A stretch of 64,000 nt of DNA, from the NCBI RefSeq assembly GCF_000143415.4, contig NW_003314422.1, forward strand, positions 133,140 to 197,139. The letters run 5' to 3'. Every line of letters begins with the position of its first letter. The first letter of the stretch is position 1. Source of the stretch: Selaginella moellendorffii. Lineage: Eukaryota > Streptophyta > Lycopodiopsida > Selaginellales > Selaginellaceae. The position numbers and the translations under genes were made by a program. This document shows positions 1 to 12,341 of this stretch, in pieces. The notes beneath the pieces were generated by a model that was not told the origin of the DNA, made no database searches, and was given only the letters and a program-made list of their open reading frames with translations.

Positions 1-2640
1 AACATTCCAGTCAACCATGTCTACGCGAGGGGACCTTTGGATGTTAATAGACTTATTTTGGCCTGCCAAAAGATCAATGAGTAAGTTTTATAGTTTTACC
101 TCTAACTCCACTTGTTTTGTTGTGTTTAAATGTAGGCTTAGGCAGTTTGCTGTTCAAAAACAAAACCTTATCCATGATATTGATCAACTTCGATTTTTGG
201 CAGACTTGAGTGAGGGTGACATCTGCCAACATTATGGTGATGATCTCACAACACTTGTTCGGCACTCACGCACTCGAAATGATGGTACAACTTGGTTCAA
301 CAGCCCAATCAATTTTATGCTCATTGTATGGTGTAAGGTATGTCTTTCCCTTTTATTTTATAAAAGCCTCTTTTAATTGTTTTGGTTTTTAGCCTTTGGT
401 GAAGGTTAAGCAAGATGTTTATGAACTTGCATATCTAGAGAAGAGTCGGGAAGAGCTCTCAGCTGAGTTCGTACAAATTGAGCACAAAATTTAGCATGCA
501 AAATCCTTAAAATTGAAGAAATTAGTATGCATTGCAGACAATCGTAGACTGAAGGAGTGGCTAGAGACTATAGCCAAAATTTCTTCTCATGAAAGTAAGT
601 TTTTTATCACACTTCATTTTTCTCAATTATGCATATGTTACTTTTGTAGTGAACAAAACTCCAGATGACATGATTTACAATATTGCAAAATTGAAGCTTC
701 CATATAAGCAACAGATAAAGACTCTTGAGTTCCTCAATGTCTGCTTGATGAACAAAAAGAAAGGACTGCCTGAACTATTTGAGAACATGATGAGAAGGGT
801 TGTTTACATCATGCAAACTATAAGTGAAGTTCTTGGCACCACATATTGGTGACGATCTAGATGGCACATTCATATCTTTCGACACCTACATCAACACGTC
901 ATTGGAAGGGATTGAAAAGGGGTGGCTGCCAGAAAAGTTTACAAGCACAACAACTTATGATTGCCAACATGGTCAACCTTATTTCATGCGACGTGCATCT
1001 TACAGGTATAATATGATTTCTAAGATTGTTTTTTAATATATATTGTTTGCAAGTATCTTCAATATAGAGGCATGCCATTTGAGGCACTAGTTTGCACTTG
1101 ACTTGTTGCAAAGGGTGTAAGGGATGAAGGAATGTACCCAACAATGTTTGCAAGAGTTCCGAAGGCACGGAAGATAGAATGCCATTGGGAGTTGGAGCTC
1201 CTGGGGAAGGAGACCTCTACATTAGATCACAAGGAAGTTGTTAATGCTAGGAACGATGGCAATGCAAGTGATGATGGAGACGAGGATGAGGAAGCTCCAA
1301 ATCAAGTTTGTGTTCCACCACTAGACAGCTAAGATCAAGCTCCAGTTCAACCATCAAACAACCAAGATCTGGATCATGTTCTACCAGTAAATAATGATGA
1401 TCAAGTGGTTCACAGAATATCATGTTGACCTCAAGGTAAACAAAAGTGAATTTTACAAACTAAAGGTGGTAATACATGTTTTTTGCAACAATGACTGTTG
1501 GTAGTAATTTCATTCCAGCTCGACGAGATGCTCATGAAGAGGAGTTAGAGGAACTCTCATCGACAACACGCCATATGACAGTAACACACCATTTATTGCT
1601 TTTTTCATTCACTTAGCTCTTTTATAAGCCCGTCCTATGTCCCTAATAACACAACGAGGCATTGTGGGTATCTTCATTGGCTCTTATAGTAGATTGTTGA
1701 CATTTTTCATGGAAGATGACATCAACATAAATATACGGCACTAATTCAATTGTTGGTGCCGAAAGATACAAAGGCCTTTGCTCCCTGTTGCGGACTTCAT
1801 TCTCTTCGACTTTCTAGATGGTCTTTCAAATATCGATAGGAAAGTTGAGGATTGGAACTTTCTCAGACCTGACCACATATGCGATGCATTCTTATTGTCC
1901 AAAGCACTTATGCTTGAAGTTGGCCATGTTGTCTTCATCCTACCGAACGACCCCAACTAAATGTATGAGCTTATGACGTGCGCAGCAGAAGTTCATTTCA
2001 ATTCATTCTCTTCCGGGTTTATTATGAATCCTATTGGCATTGATGTGAGGGGCGTCTAAGGGAAACCTAAAAAGGTGAGTATGTATTTTATATTTTTATT
2101 TAATTTCTAAACATTTTTATTTTCCAAGTTATGATGTGGACCTTCATGCCTTCTGCAAAAACACACAAGATGGGTTTCGTGATAGCAAACGTGCAGCACA
2201 TGTTTTGCCTAGGTATGACAGTTCCACTAACATCATACCCAACCTTGTGGATGAGCAGATCCACAACACGTTTCTAGGGTATGGATTTTGAACTCTATTG
2301 GCAATGCAAGTCTTGCTTGAGCTCTATTGCACACTAGATGGTGTTGTGATTGATTGCATAGCAGGTAGCGGTTTTATGGTGGAGGCAGCACGTGACTTTA
2401 GTAGGTCGGTGTTTGCTATTGAAGAACATCATTTCTTCAAATGCCGGCTCAGAGGATTTCATGAGTTGCCTCCAACCTTAAAGAGATAAATTATGTTTAT
2501 TAAAATTTCAATATATGTTTAATTCTATTTTATAGATCACAATCACTTGGAGTTTCTAGAATTGGAGGCTTTGGAAGTCTCTTTGACTATGCAGAAACCA
2601 TGGCTCAACATATGTAAGGTGAATCTTCCCCACAATACCA
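1..2640 (+). pseudogene. Decayed multi-exon gene with DNA N4/N6-methyltransferase-like motifs (transposon-borne or host relic)
   Basis: A chain of short coding stretches separated by intron-like gaps (GT at about 82, AG near 133, further breaks to 2640) runs in from beyond the left edge. Early exons (about 130-340, 400-595, 650-830, 840-1005, 1060-1330) encode a charged, coiled-coil-prone protein I do not recognise. The stretch 1745-1960 reads ADFILFDFLDG, then a segment ending VVFILPND, which fits the motif IV region and following strands of beta-class N4C/N6A DNA methyltransferases, although the DPPY catalytic tetrad is replaced. The stretch 2298-2489 contains VVIDCIAGSGFMVEAARDF and then FAIE, which matches the C-terminal AdoMet-binding motif I (FxGxG type). 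The order, IV before I, is right for that class. In-frame stops (about 494 and 1332) and at least one frameshift near 1765 argue for decay. The methylase assignment is inference from motifs only. Confidence 0.5.
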
Positions 2641-5301
2641 ATATAGGAGGAAGTATAAAAGAAATCATTATGTTGATGATGAGGCAAAAGAAAGTTAATT
2701 GCATCCTTACATAAAATAGAAAGCTTGTTATATATTAGATGTTAGTGAAAGTGTCAAATGTCAGTAAAATTGTTAGATGTCAGTGTCAATGTCAGATATC
2801 ATAATTGCAAATTATCATTCTTACTTATCACCATCACTTTGTAGCGTTAGTGTGTTGCCATCTCCTTCTTCAACATTTTGTAAACAATTGTATGTGATAT
2901 GATAGCACCTTTTAGAACAAGGTATATTACCTACAACTAATATCATTTTATTATATTTTTTCTTTTAATAGTGACAATACTATAGTATAGTAAGTAATTC
3001 TAGATTTTACATTCCACTATAGGGTGGCCTAAAAACTCTATATTTTGCACTAGCCGATATAATGTTTCCCAAGAGGATGTTATTCCTCACCATGAAGCGA
3101 TAGTGGGTATATGTCTGTAACTCATTCTTGAATCTATTATACATCCATACATGCACATTTTCCAAACCCGCCGTTGGGCAATTCCTACAGTGCTCAAGAA
3201 AAGTTTGTAAACCATTTGTCTTGTCCAAGAAAAAATAGCATATTGGACACTGAATGTAATAGTTCTGCCATGTCAGGAGCAAGATCTTGCAAAAACATGT
3301 GGCATTGCTCTTGAAGCGTTGGAGGCAATCCCTCTCTAGTAGTAAGATTCAGAATTTTACATATAGGGAGCTCTAGTTCAACTTCACGAGAGCCCTCAGC
3401 AGAAAAAGAATTGTTATGTGGAAGTGAAGGTGGAATGTTAGTAGAATTTGGGGATGGAGGTAGAGATTAATATAAAATTCTGGGGGGCCAAATATGAGTA
3501 GCAATGACTCTCCTTTGAGCCATTTCAATAGAAACTCAAGGAGAACAAAAAAACCTACAATGTCTATAGCTTTTCTAGATAGTTTATATACTAAGTTTTA
3601 GTCTTGATAATGAGGTTTATTTATTATGACACTGACAATACTCAGATTCTTTAAATGTTAGTCTTGGAAATGGGGCTTCATAATCATAGCTTTCTTGTAA
3701 ACATAAGAGCTTCTAGAATTTTAGATTATCGTGTATACACATGCTCTATCATTATGATGAATCTTACTTTGCTACACATATATTCTTTTCTACACATGCC
3801 AAATGTCTAGGGAAATAAACTACAAGGAAATATAAACTACATTATAATGGCAAAGCACATTGGCATGCTACTATTCTCTCATGTGAGATTCCCATTCAGT
3901 CTTGGAAATGTAGATAAAGTTGATTCTTTGATGTGATATTACTTTTGAGTCTTTCGAAAGATTTCGATTTTTTTTATTATTATTTACGAACAATTCCTGA
4001 AAAATTTTAATGAGGATTCACTGCAAAATATACCTTGGTCTTATTATATGAGAGGATTGCGATATAGGCAGGCAACAGAGTTTTTAATATGAATTAATAT
4101 ATAAATTACAAATGTCATAGAAAGTTTTCTTGGTGCTTTCTACCGTGCTATTCATTTCTTCATTTCTCTTGCTCTAGACTATTGTTTCAAAAGTAACAAG
4201 AGCATTTTTATCAATCGTGATAGTGGTCTCCACATTCCCAGATGGGTAATAAGGACCAAGAATGTAATATGAAGATTATGGTAGTGAAATAAAATTAGCA
4301 TTCTCACATTCCTTTGCACTACAACTCTTACTCACAGATTTTGTATTTTCCTTGCTTCCCATCTTCTCAAGAACCCTAAAAAATCTTTTGAATGAACGAA
4401 TAGTATCTACAGTTGTAAAAGTATTCAAAATATTAAGTAGTCAAATCAAATATAACAGTTGTAACAGTTGTCATAATAAAATAATATAGTTTTATAAAAG
4501 ATAGGTTCTCATGAACTTTGTCTTTTTTAAACATTTCAATCTTATAGAAACTTTAACCTCAGATATTTACATATTTTAATATTTTAAAGTTTGCTAAAAC
4601 CTTTATTTGTTCAATTTAGATTTCCTTTGTAATACTTTTTATTGACTATGTTGACTTGAGATGACTTGTGTTGAATTGAGCTCAACTCAACTTTGGATTA
4701 TCCATGTTACTAACAACCGTGATGCTATGGAAAGTCTGAAGTATGAAATTGTCCAGATTAAACCATATGGCAATTAGAAAGCTTGTGAAAGGAGAGGCTT
4801 TAGTAAGCTAAGGGACAAAGTTCCTTCAAGGTTCCCAAAGATAATGCTAAGTAGCTTAGTACCTAGAAAGCCAAGGGTAAATGGTTCATAGAACACATGA
4901 AATCAGAGTGATATAACAGAAGCGTGGTCTTGAAGCTTGCCATGAGGCAATGCTATCAATGTTGGGGAAGTAATTCCTGAGTGTTCAAAGGGATGGCTTT
5001 GAACGAAAGTTGATGATCAAGGACTTTCACGCTTATGCATGAAACTAGGTTACGTTGGTCGAATGACTTGCTAAGCGGGATTGGCAAGTCAGGGGAACAA
5101 ACCCCCTATTTGAAGGTGCTAACTTCAAAAGAGGTGGACTATGGGGCCAAGCATGGAGGAGTCTATGCATGATCATAGACTTGTCAAGTGAGAGGACTTA
5201 GCAATGCGGTGGAACTAGGTTCCTAAGCTGTGATTTGTAGCGCACTTCAAGTATAAGTTGGTGCACTGGTAGGGAGACACGCCAGGCATCATGGGTGATG
5301 C
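2641..5301. other. AT-rich gene-free stretch
   Basis: No coding region here can be supported. A 91-codon minus-strand open frame at 3007-3282 continues with interruptions to about 3350. It has plausible protein composition, but I cannot match it to a family. The rest is AT-rich with frequent stops in all frames and looks like old transposon debris. Confidence 0.5.
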
Positions 5302-7918
5302 CGTCCATAAATGCATATACAGAAGTTGAGTTCAAGTCCCAACCCTCTAGTGCTTAGGTTCGAGTCCTAACTCACTAGAGCGTGGTGATGGTTTAGAATA
5401 TGAGGACACTCATTTTTCAGTGGTCATGGACTCTCAGTAAGGAGATTGGCTTGGGCACACCGCTAAGCGGGGGATGCTTTGGAGTCATGATGCATGGTTA
5501 GATTGCTTAGTGTGGCTTGGCATATCTAACTTGAACACTTTGGTGCAAGTGGCACCAAGGACGTGGTGAAAGAGATGGGGACACCCAGTTTTAGTTGCTA
5601 TGGACCCTTGGCCGGAAGGGTTGGCTTGGGTGCACCACCAAGTGTGGGGGATGCCCCTGGGGTCATGGTGAACAACTTAAAGGTTTAGAAGACTTAATAC
5701 CTATTGGCAAACCTATTAGGTTAGATCACTAAGTGATTTTATGGTTAAAACAAGGATAAAATCCTTATGAGGTTAAGGAATAAGGTTCCTAGTTCAAAGT
5801 GTTGATTTGAACTATTGATGATGGTGTGGTTCGGTCAAGGTGACCAAGTAGGAAGAACACATAAAGGAAATAAACTGTGACAATGCGATGGCATAATGAG
5901 TCCAAAGAAAGTAGTCTCTATAAGAGATCTATGGGAGGGTCACAAAGTTGGGTCGAGGATAGAGCCCACAGTAGAAAATGCTAAAGAGATGTAATAGGGG
6001 TGAACACCCTTTGGACTTTGCAAAGTAAAGTCTTTGCTATAGAACCGAAAGGATACCTCAAGAATGGAGGTAGCGATCCTATGTTGTTAAGTGCAATAAT
6101 CAAGGATAAAAGCAAAAGACTAGTGGCTAAGAAAAGAGCCATAGGAATCATGGAAAAGAATCCAAATGGCAAAATTAAGCCAATAACACTAATGTATTGG
6201 GTGCTAACAGATTGTGGGGAAGGCCATGTGTTTCCAAAGACGGATTCCCAATTACTCCGATTTGGCAAAAGTGGAAGTTCCAAGGGAGGGAATGATAAAA
6301 TAACCAAATGATAGGGCCGTGGACAACCCTAGCACAAATTATGATAATTAAAATTTGGTGCCAAAAGTGGCACGAAATAGAAGAGAGGATGATGATGCCC
6401 TCAAGTAGAAAACTTTTTAGAATAGGGAAGTGAAATTGCACAATATGTGCAATGCAAGTGTCAGAGACACCTAGGAAATTGACTTTGAGAAGTCAAAATT
6501 AAAAGTTCCAAAGTGCAAATGTTATATCAATGGAAACTGAGACTATTCGAGAATGAGTAGTAGGATTGAAATAGAGAAGATGTCTCTAACAGGTTTAATG
6601 AGAACTAAAGCAATAAAAGGAGAAAACCACCACAAGTGGGTGAATGAGTCTTTAAAATTGGAGAGACTATGCTCCTTAGAGGATGGGCAAGGCATGGTGA
6701 GCTTTTGGTATCAAACTATTGACAAATATTGGCAAGGTGCCAAGGATCGAAAGGGTAATACATGTTGGTATTACTTTATAAATTAATTTATTGTTCGATG
6801 AGAACATCGAACTTCATCTATGGGTGGTGGAGTTGTGAGACACAAAATTCCTAGGCCCCAAAGGGGAGCCAAAAGGGTGTGGGTGATGGGATGACCACTG
6901 GGAAGTCCAAAGCTAAAATGAATACGAACTGACAAGCGGGGTAACTTGGTGAAGTGTTCAAGAGTCGGCTCTAGTTCCCCCGGGAAATCGAATGGTCGAT
7001 GCTCCTAATCCAAACGTGGTGGCACTACCTACTTGGATACCTGGTGTGGCTTAACGGAACCTTGCTCTAAGCCCATGGCTAGAGCACCCAAAGGCAGAAG
7101 GCAGGAAGAGTACCCACGAGGCTTGTGTAGGGCCACGGTGTTCCGAAATGTTGTTGCAAAGGCCCAGACTATGGAAAGGAAGAAGAATAATCCTTTAATG
7201 TAGTAACCAAGGATACAATCATGTGGTGAGGAAGTCCCAAAGGACCATAGGATTTAGTGGTCAGGTTTATGGACCTTGATCTAGTGGCAGTGTTAACGAA
7301 CATGGCCATGGACAGAAAGGGACTTGGTGGGGACTGGAAAAGAGATATTGGGGAAGGTTATTCCCCATGTCTACGGGTATCCTAAGGATGCTAAAGAGTG
7401 GATTTGGGGTGATCACTCATGGACAGATGGCTCAATCTTTGAGAGACAAGACTGCAATGTAGATGGTGTGGGACCACTGGTGAGACCAAGGTGAATGAGT
7501 ATGACTTTAGTGTAACAGACTGATATGTCGGTGGTACCTTGGGGTGTCGGTTATGGGATCGGACACGTGGAGCACTTGGACCAAATGCAAAGGTTGAGTG
7601 GCATGGATGTCATTCTTGGGGTTAGCAAGCCCCAAGTCCTAAATTGGACTTATGGAGGTTGTGAATGAGACTCCTTCAAATGGTTGAAGATGTGGTTAAG
7701 TGACTAAAGTAGAATAGAAAAATTAGTCGCTTACAATATCCCCCCATTTAACAGTTTGCCTAAATTAGCCTCCCTGGCAAAAAGCCCATAATAACAAAAT
7801 ATAAATGTCCCTATACCCCTCACCTCACCACGCTCTAGTATGGGTTGGGATTTGAATCTAATCTTGCTTCACTAAAAGGTTGGGACTCAAACCCAACCTC
7901 TGTAGAATACGTCTACGG
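5302..7918. repeat. Diverged inverted repeat (arms about 90 bp) enclosing 2.4 kb of repeat debris
   Basis: The segment 5302-5391 and the reverse complement of 7823-7918 share the order CCGT..., ACAG(A)GGTTG, a TTYRAGTCCCAACC block, then CTAGAGCGTGGTGA. This is a clear but diverged inverted pair. Between the arms, 5403-5491 and 5577-5671 are diverged direct copies of each other (both contain GGCTTGGG followed by a GGGGGATG block). Two short frames inside (6000-6311 and 6553-6786) match no family I know. The GTTCAAGTCCCAACC block resembles a tRNA-type B box, but no convincing A box pairs with it, so I do not call a SINE. Confidence 0.45.
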
Positions 7919-8089
7919 ATTCGACATCTTTGCAAGGAGTCGGGTGTAGTTCCATACACATGGTCGACATAGCTAACCCATACTAATTAGTTTATCTTCG
8001 ACATGCCTTTGGGTCCCAATATATGACATTGCTCAATTTCTTAAATGATACTTTAATTGAATTTTGCATAAATACACAAAGTTCTACCT

Positions 8090-9240
8090 TGCAAAAATTC
8101 CTTCACTAAATTTCACATGTTCGCTAGGTTCTTCTTCAATTCCCATGTTGCTTTGCAATGTAGAAATCTTTTCCACTTCACATGGAACTCCTTCACTTTA
8201 CATCCTTGTTGCTTGCTTTTATCCGCATTGAAAATGGTTTCGACTTCATATTCCTCTTCCCTTTAAATAACCTCAAGTAAAGGTTTTATGCGAAGTTCAA
8301 AGTATAGCTTGAGCAAATTCATGTGGAACAGAGAGTGCATCTTCCCCACCTCCCGAGGAAGTCAAAGGCAATAAGCCATTTTACCAATTCGAGCCTCAAT
8401 CTCATAAGGCCCCGTGAACCTGCTTAAAAAACTCAAGATTAGTTCATTTCTAGGAATACATGCATTTTACCTTTGGGTCAATTTCTTGTTAATTCCACTT
8501 AATAACCTTAAGTTTTTAGTGTTTAACCACACCTTATCTTTAGGTTGGAATTCTACATCCTGACACTTTTAGTTTGCATATTTAATTTGCTTTTGTTAAG
8601 CCCATTCCAAGGAATCCTTCATTAAATTCCAAATGTTAAGTCTTTTTGTCATGAATGCCTCCATTCCATAATACTTGACTATGTTTGCCATGAATGCCTT
8701 CATTCCATGATATTTGACTATGCTGAGTTAGAACCTTCAATAGCTCACCCATTAATGACTTCCCATGGACTTACCCCAATACTCGAATATAGTGAGTTAT
8801 TATAGCACATTTCCACAAGTTTTAAATGACTTACCCAATCAATCTGGTTTCTAAAGACATAGCATCGCAAATAATCCTCTAACTACCTATTCACCATTTT
8901 TATTTGTCCATTTGTCAAGAAGTATTATTACCATCAATCTTGACTTAATACCTAATACCTTTCTATGGGTGATAGGTGATGCTAAATTTCAATTTGGTGC
9001 AATATTATTTCAGAAAAGTTCTCAAGAACCTATGGGTGAAGATCTTATCTCGATCTGAGATAATCTTTTTTAGCTTTCCCTGCATATGAACCACTTGTTT
9101 GAAGAACAATTTTGCCACATCTTTCACATCCACTCCCATTGTGATGGGTATAAAATGTGCTATCTTTGAAAACTAATCCACCACCATGAATATTTCATTT
9201 ACTTTTGAAGTATGAAGGTGCATCTTTTGCAGCAAGGTTT
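8090..9240 (-). mobile_element. Ty3/gypsy chromovirus relic: integrase core, integrase C-terminal domain and chromodomain
   Basis: Read on the minus strand, 9180-8950 gives VVD*FSKIAHFIPIT, then KKIISDRDKIFTHRFLRTF and SITYHP, the catalytic-core signatures of gypsy integrase. The segment 8415-8275 gives GPYEIEARIGKMAYCLDLP and then a MHSLFHMNLLK block, the integrase C-terminal (GPY/F) module. The segment 8262-8120 gives YEVETIF, VKEFHVKWKRF and ATWEL, a chromodomain. The order core, GPY/F, chromodomain defines a chromovirus (established family architecture). Stops within the core and frame changes show it is dead. No LTRs could be assigned. Upstream of the core (9205-9310) the same frame stays open, but its sequence (MEAWNALKSGYNPQGQ...) looks more like a copia-type gag than gypsy, so a recombination junction is possible. 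Confidence 0.75.
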
Positions 9241-9310
9241 GAAATACTTGGTTGCTTTGACCTTGTGGATTATAACCACTCTTAAGTGCATTCCAAGCCT
9301 CCATAGATTT

Positions 9311-10069
9311 CAGATTACAAAAACTTGCACAACTAAAACCATAAATATAGAATAAAAATATATCAAATAAGTAACTAATATCTTACCACTTAAAATCTAG
9401 CATTTTGTATATCAAATGTGAATAGTTTTTCTTGTTTCCACTTACATGACTTTGCTATCAAGAACAGGCACACTTGTTCTTCCATTAGGAATGCAACTTG
9501 TTAGAAATTTCATTTTAGTATCTAAGTCAAAAACATATACCATAACCATTGGTCAAATTGGTGCCATCAGCCAAGCTTCCACACATATGTCTATCGTATA
9601 ACTAACAACTCAATTGATGGTTTTTAAAGCTAGAGCAATGAATATTTCAACCTTGTTTCAGTGATTTAAGACAATGTGCCATAAACAGCCAACTCAGCAC
9701 CGTTGGATTTTGTAAAGATCGACGGCTGCGGTTTGCGAAGGGTTCTAGCTTGCATTTTCTGTGTTGGATCGCGTTCTAGGGCGTTGGATCGTCCTGAAGG
9801 ATGTCAGGCGATGGCGTCTTTCTCTGCATCGAATACTGGAAGTGTCCGCATCGCCTAGTCCCGGTCGATCGCCTGTGAGTTGTTTTTGGTTGGAACCAAC
9901 AATGCAGAGTTGTCAATCTTCACCCTGATCTCTATTGTGTAGTTCAACTGTTCTTCGGATCGTTCGCTGATTGGCAATCAGCGAGCTGACGGTCCTCCAT
10001 TATTTTAACTCTTTAGAGTCTTTGGTGCTCATCTGCAGGAAACATAAGCCAAATCAGCTCAATTGCAAT
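9311..10069. other. Transition from repeat-rich DNA to genic DNA; no gene
   Basis: No coding signal is visible. Base composition changes near 9680, from AT-rich repeat debris to the more balanced composition of the following gene relics. The segment 9700-10040 may be the old 5' region of the kinase pseudogene downstream. Confidence 0.4.
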
Positions 10070-11965
10070 TCGGAATAGTGACTACTTCCCAAGAGCTATT
10101 AGACGAAGCAGAAATTATGAAGCGACTAGTACTCCAAGCAGAATCCGGGATTCGCAGAAAAGTTGCAAGCGCATTTTAACCGGTTGCTCACGAGATGAAA
10201 TTTCGATTCAAGTTAGATATTGGAGCTGATTTTATTGATGGTCACAGGTATACTTTGGATGTGAATACAAAAAGACTTGACAACGCTCTCCTTCGGATTG
10301 CTGCAAATAGCTGAGAATCCCGACGTCAGATCCGTTTTCCATGTCCGAGTTGTTCAATTGAGCCCGCAGTTCTCTTGGTATGAGTCTTTTTTTTATTCAG
10401 ATACTCATGTTTCCGAAACGATGACATCTAGGTACAACAGAGATCGGATGAATTGATACCGGCGCCTGTCGAAAGAATCTCCACTGTAAGCTTTTGGATT
10501 TTCTTCTTCTTGCAGTAAGTGATTGAATTTTCGTGTGGTTGAAGTGTCCATCCACCGCCTGCTTTCGGTTGATCTCCTAACTTGGAGCTTTAGCCGACCT
10601 CAACAACTAACAATGATCGAGAGAGTGATGCGAACAATTCGCCGAGGTATGTCCTCCTACATCTATTTTATAACAGCCTCACCAGTTTTTATTCAGCTGT
10701 GGATATACTCGGATTTTGCATGCACGAGGTGACAATCTCAACGATCGATAAGCCTAAGCTTCTTAGTCGTAGAACTAAATATCCAAGTAGCACACGCCTT
10801 TTCTACATGCGATGGGTACTCACTTGATGTTTTCGTTGTAGACGGATGGTCATGCGAGGTATGTTGCTTCTTTTCCCTGTAATATCATGAGGCTCTAATT
10901 CTGATTTCAGTAGGATACTGAAGGCTTACAATCTGCATTGGAGCGTTTGAGGCATCACGTATTTTCAATGTGCTCATGAATCGTAATTACTGTTTGCTGT
11001 CGCAGAAAGAGGCCTGGATCAAGCCCAATCTGCATTCAAATGGTCTACGCAAGCAAGGCCATCTGAAAATTCCTTTTGATGGCAAGGATGATTGGGAAAT
11101 TGACAGTGACCACTCAGGCTACCGCACAAGGTCGCTTCTGGATCATTTGTAAGCTGGTCTCTTTCTTTTTTAGGTTGATGAGTATCGACGAGTTGTTGTA
11201 CAGGTATCGAGGTACATATTGTGGGTAAGATGTCGCAATAAAGGTCTCAAAGCGGGAACGCCCTGCAAAAAGAGTTTGCGCAGGAAGTTTTCAGCCTACG
11301 GTATCATTTACTGTTTTAATGCCACCAGATTTGTGCATAGTTACAGCCTTACAGGTAAGGTCGTTGCCAATGGTTGTGTGATTTCCTGCTTTTCAGAATA
11401 TTTGTCTGGGGGGAGTCTTTATGACTACCTGCACAAGCATCGGTCAGCTTTGAAGTTACCTCTAGTGCTCAGGCTTGGTATCGACGTGTCCAAGGGCATG
11501 GATTATCGACATCAAAACAACATTCTTCGTAGGGATTTCAAAGCAGCTAATCTGAGGATGAGAACGAGGTTCGGCAGAGATATCTTGATATGTTATGTTT
11601 GAAGGTTATTAGATTTTGTGGTTGTACGCATAATGACCGCAGAAACAGAGACTTATCGCTGGATGACACCGGAGGTAAACTCAGCCGTTTTTGTATAATG
11701 AACGATTGAAAGTTCGTGATCAGGTCATCGAGCATAAGCTGTATGACCAAAAAGCTGACATCTTCAGTCCTGGCATAGTGCTATGGTAACTTTTGACGGG
11801 CAAAGTATGTCTATTTCCAGTCACAAAATCGATCTCATGAAGTCCATGCTTAACGCAGCTGCCTTATGATTATCTTACGCCCCGCAGTTGCCGTCGTTCA
11901 AAAGTATTGGAAAGATGCTGGCAAGCAAATCCTGATGAGCGACCAGAATTTTGTTACTGCCAACG
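10070..11965 (+). pseudogene. Pseudogene of an ACT-domain Raf-like protein kinase (STY8/17/46 type)
   Basis: Family landmarks appear in the right order but in shifting frames. They are RYTLDVNTKRLDNALL (about 10249) and, one frame over, LQIAENPDVRS; an ACT domain split over [15 protein letters not shown] (about 10720) and [20 protein letters not shown] (about 10795); DTEGLQSALE; DDWEIDSDHSGY before the kinase; YRGTYCG and DVAIKV; LQKEFAQEVF; DLCIVT; GGSLYDYLHKHR; GIDVSKGMDY; a decayed HRDLKAANL site reading LRRDFKAANL; TETYRWMTPEV; EHKLYDQKADIF; LLTGK; and LERCWQANPDERPEF near 11910. The catalytic-loop His is lost, several frameshifts and stops occur, and the activation segment is partly missing. 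Functional relatives phosphorylate chloroplast preproteins in the cytosol (established for Arabidopsis STY8/17/46). This copy cannot encode a kinase. Confidence 0.85.
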
Positions 11966-12341
11966 ACAGGCTACAGGTAGATTGTAGTTTTGTAGGTTCA
12001 CGGCAATAGCAGGGAAACATGTGCTCGTTCTCGCGTGTCTGTTACGGTGGTTCGTTCAACGTGTGGTATCTCCGAGAGATGGTTGGTAGCAATAAGTCAC
12101 AGTAACTTTGCGCTTGAGAGTGCTGTTTAGTGGCATATCTCCATCTCGTGGCAGGGAAAATGAAGAAAGGAATGTCAGGGGGAGGAAAAAATTTCAGACA
12201 CATGCAAGTATGGTCCCCTAACAGATCTCGCACGGTTGGACTGAAGCGAAGGATAAGCTTGCTTGAAATGTTGGAAGTTGGTCATATTAAGTGCCAAGGG
12301 TGTTATAAACCGGACTCAAAGTTGCCTGGAGGAGCACATCC

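Noticed and set aside
5260-5400. tRNA-derived SINE
   Set aside because: A B-box-like block exists, but no properly spaced A box or poly-A/T tail could be found.
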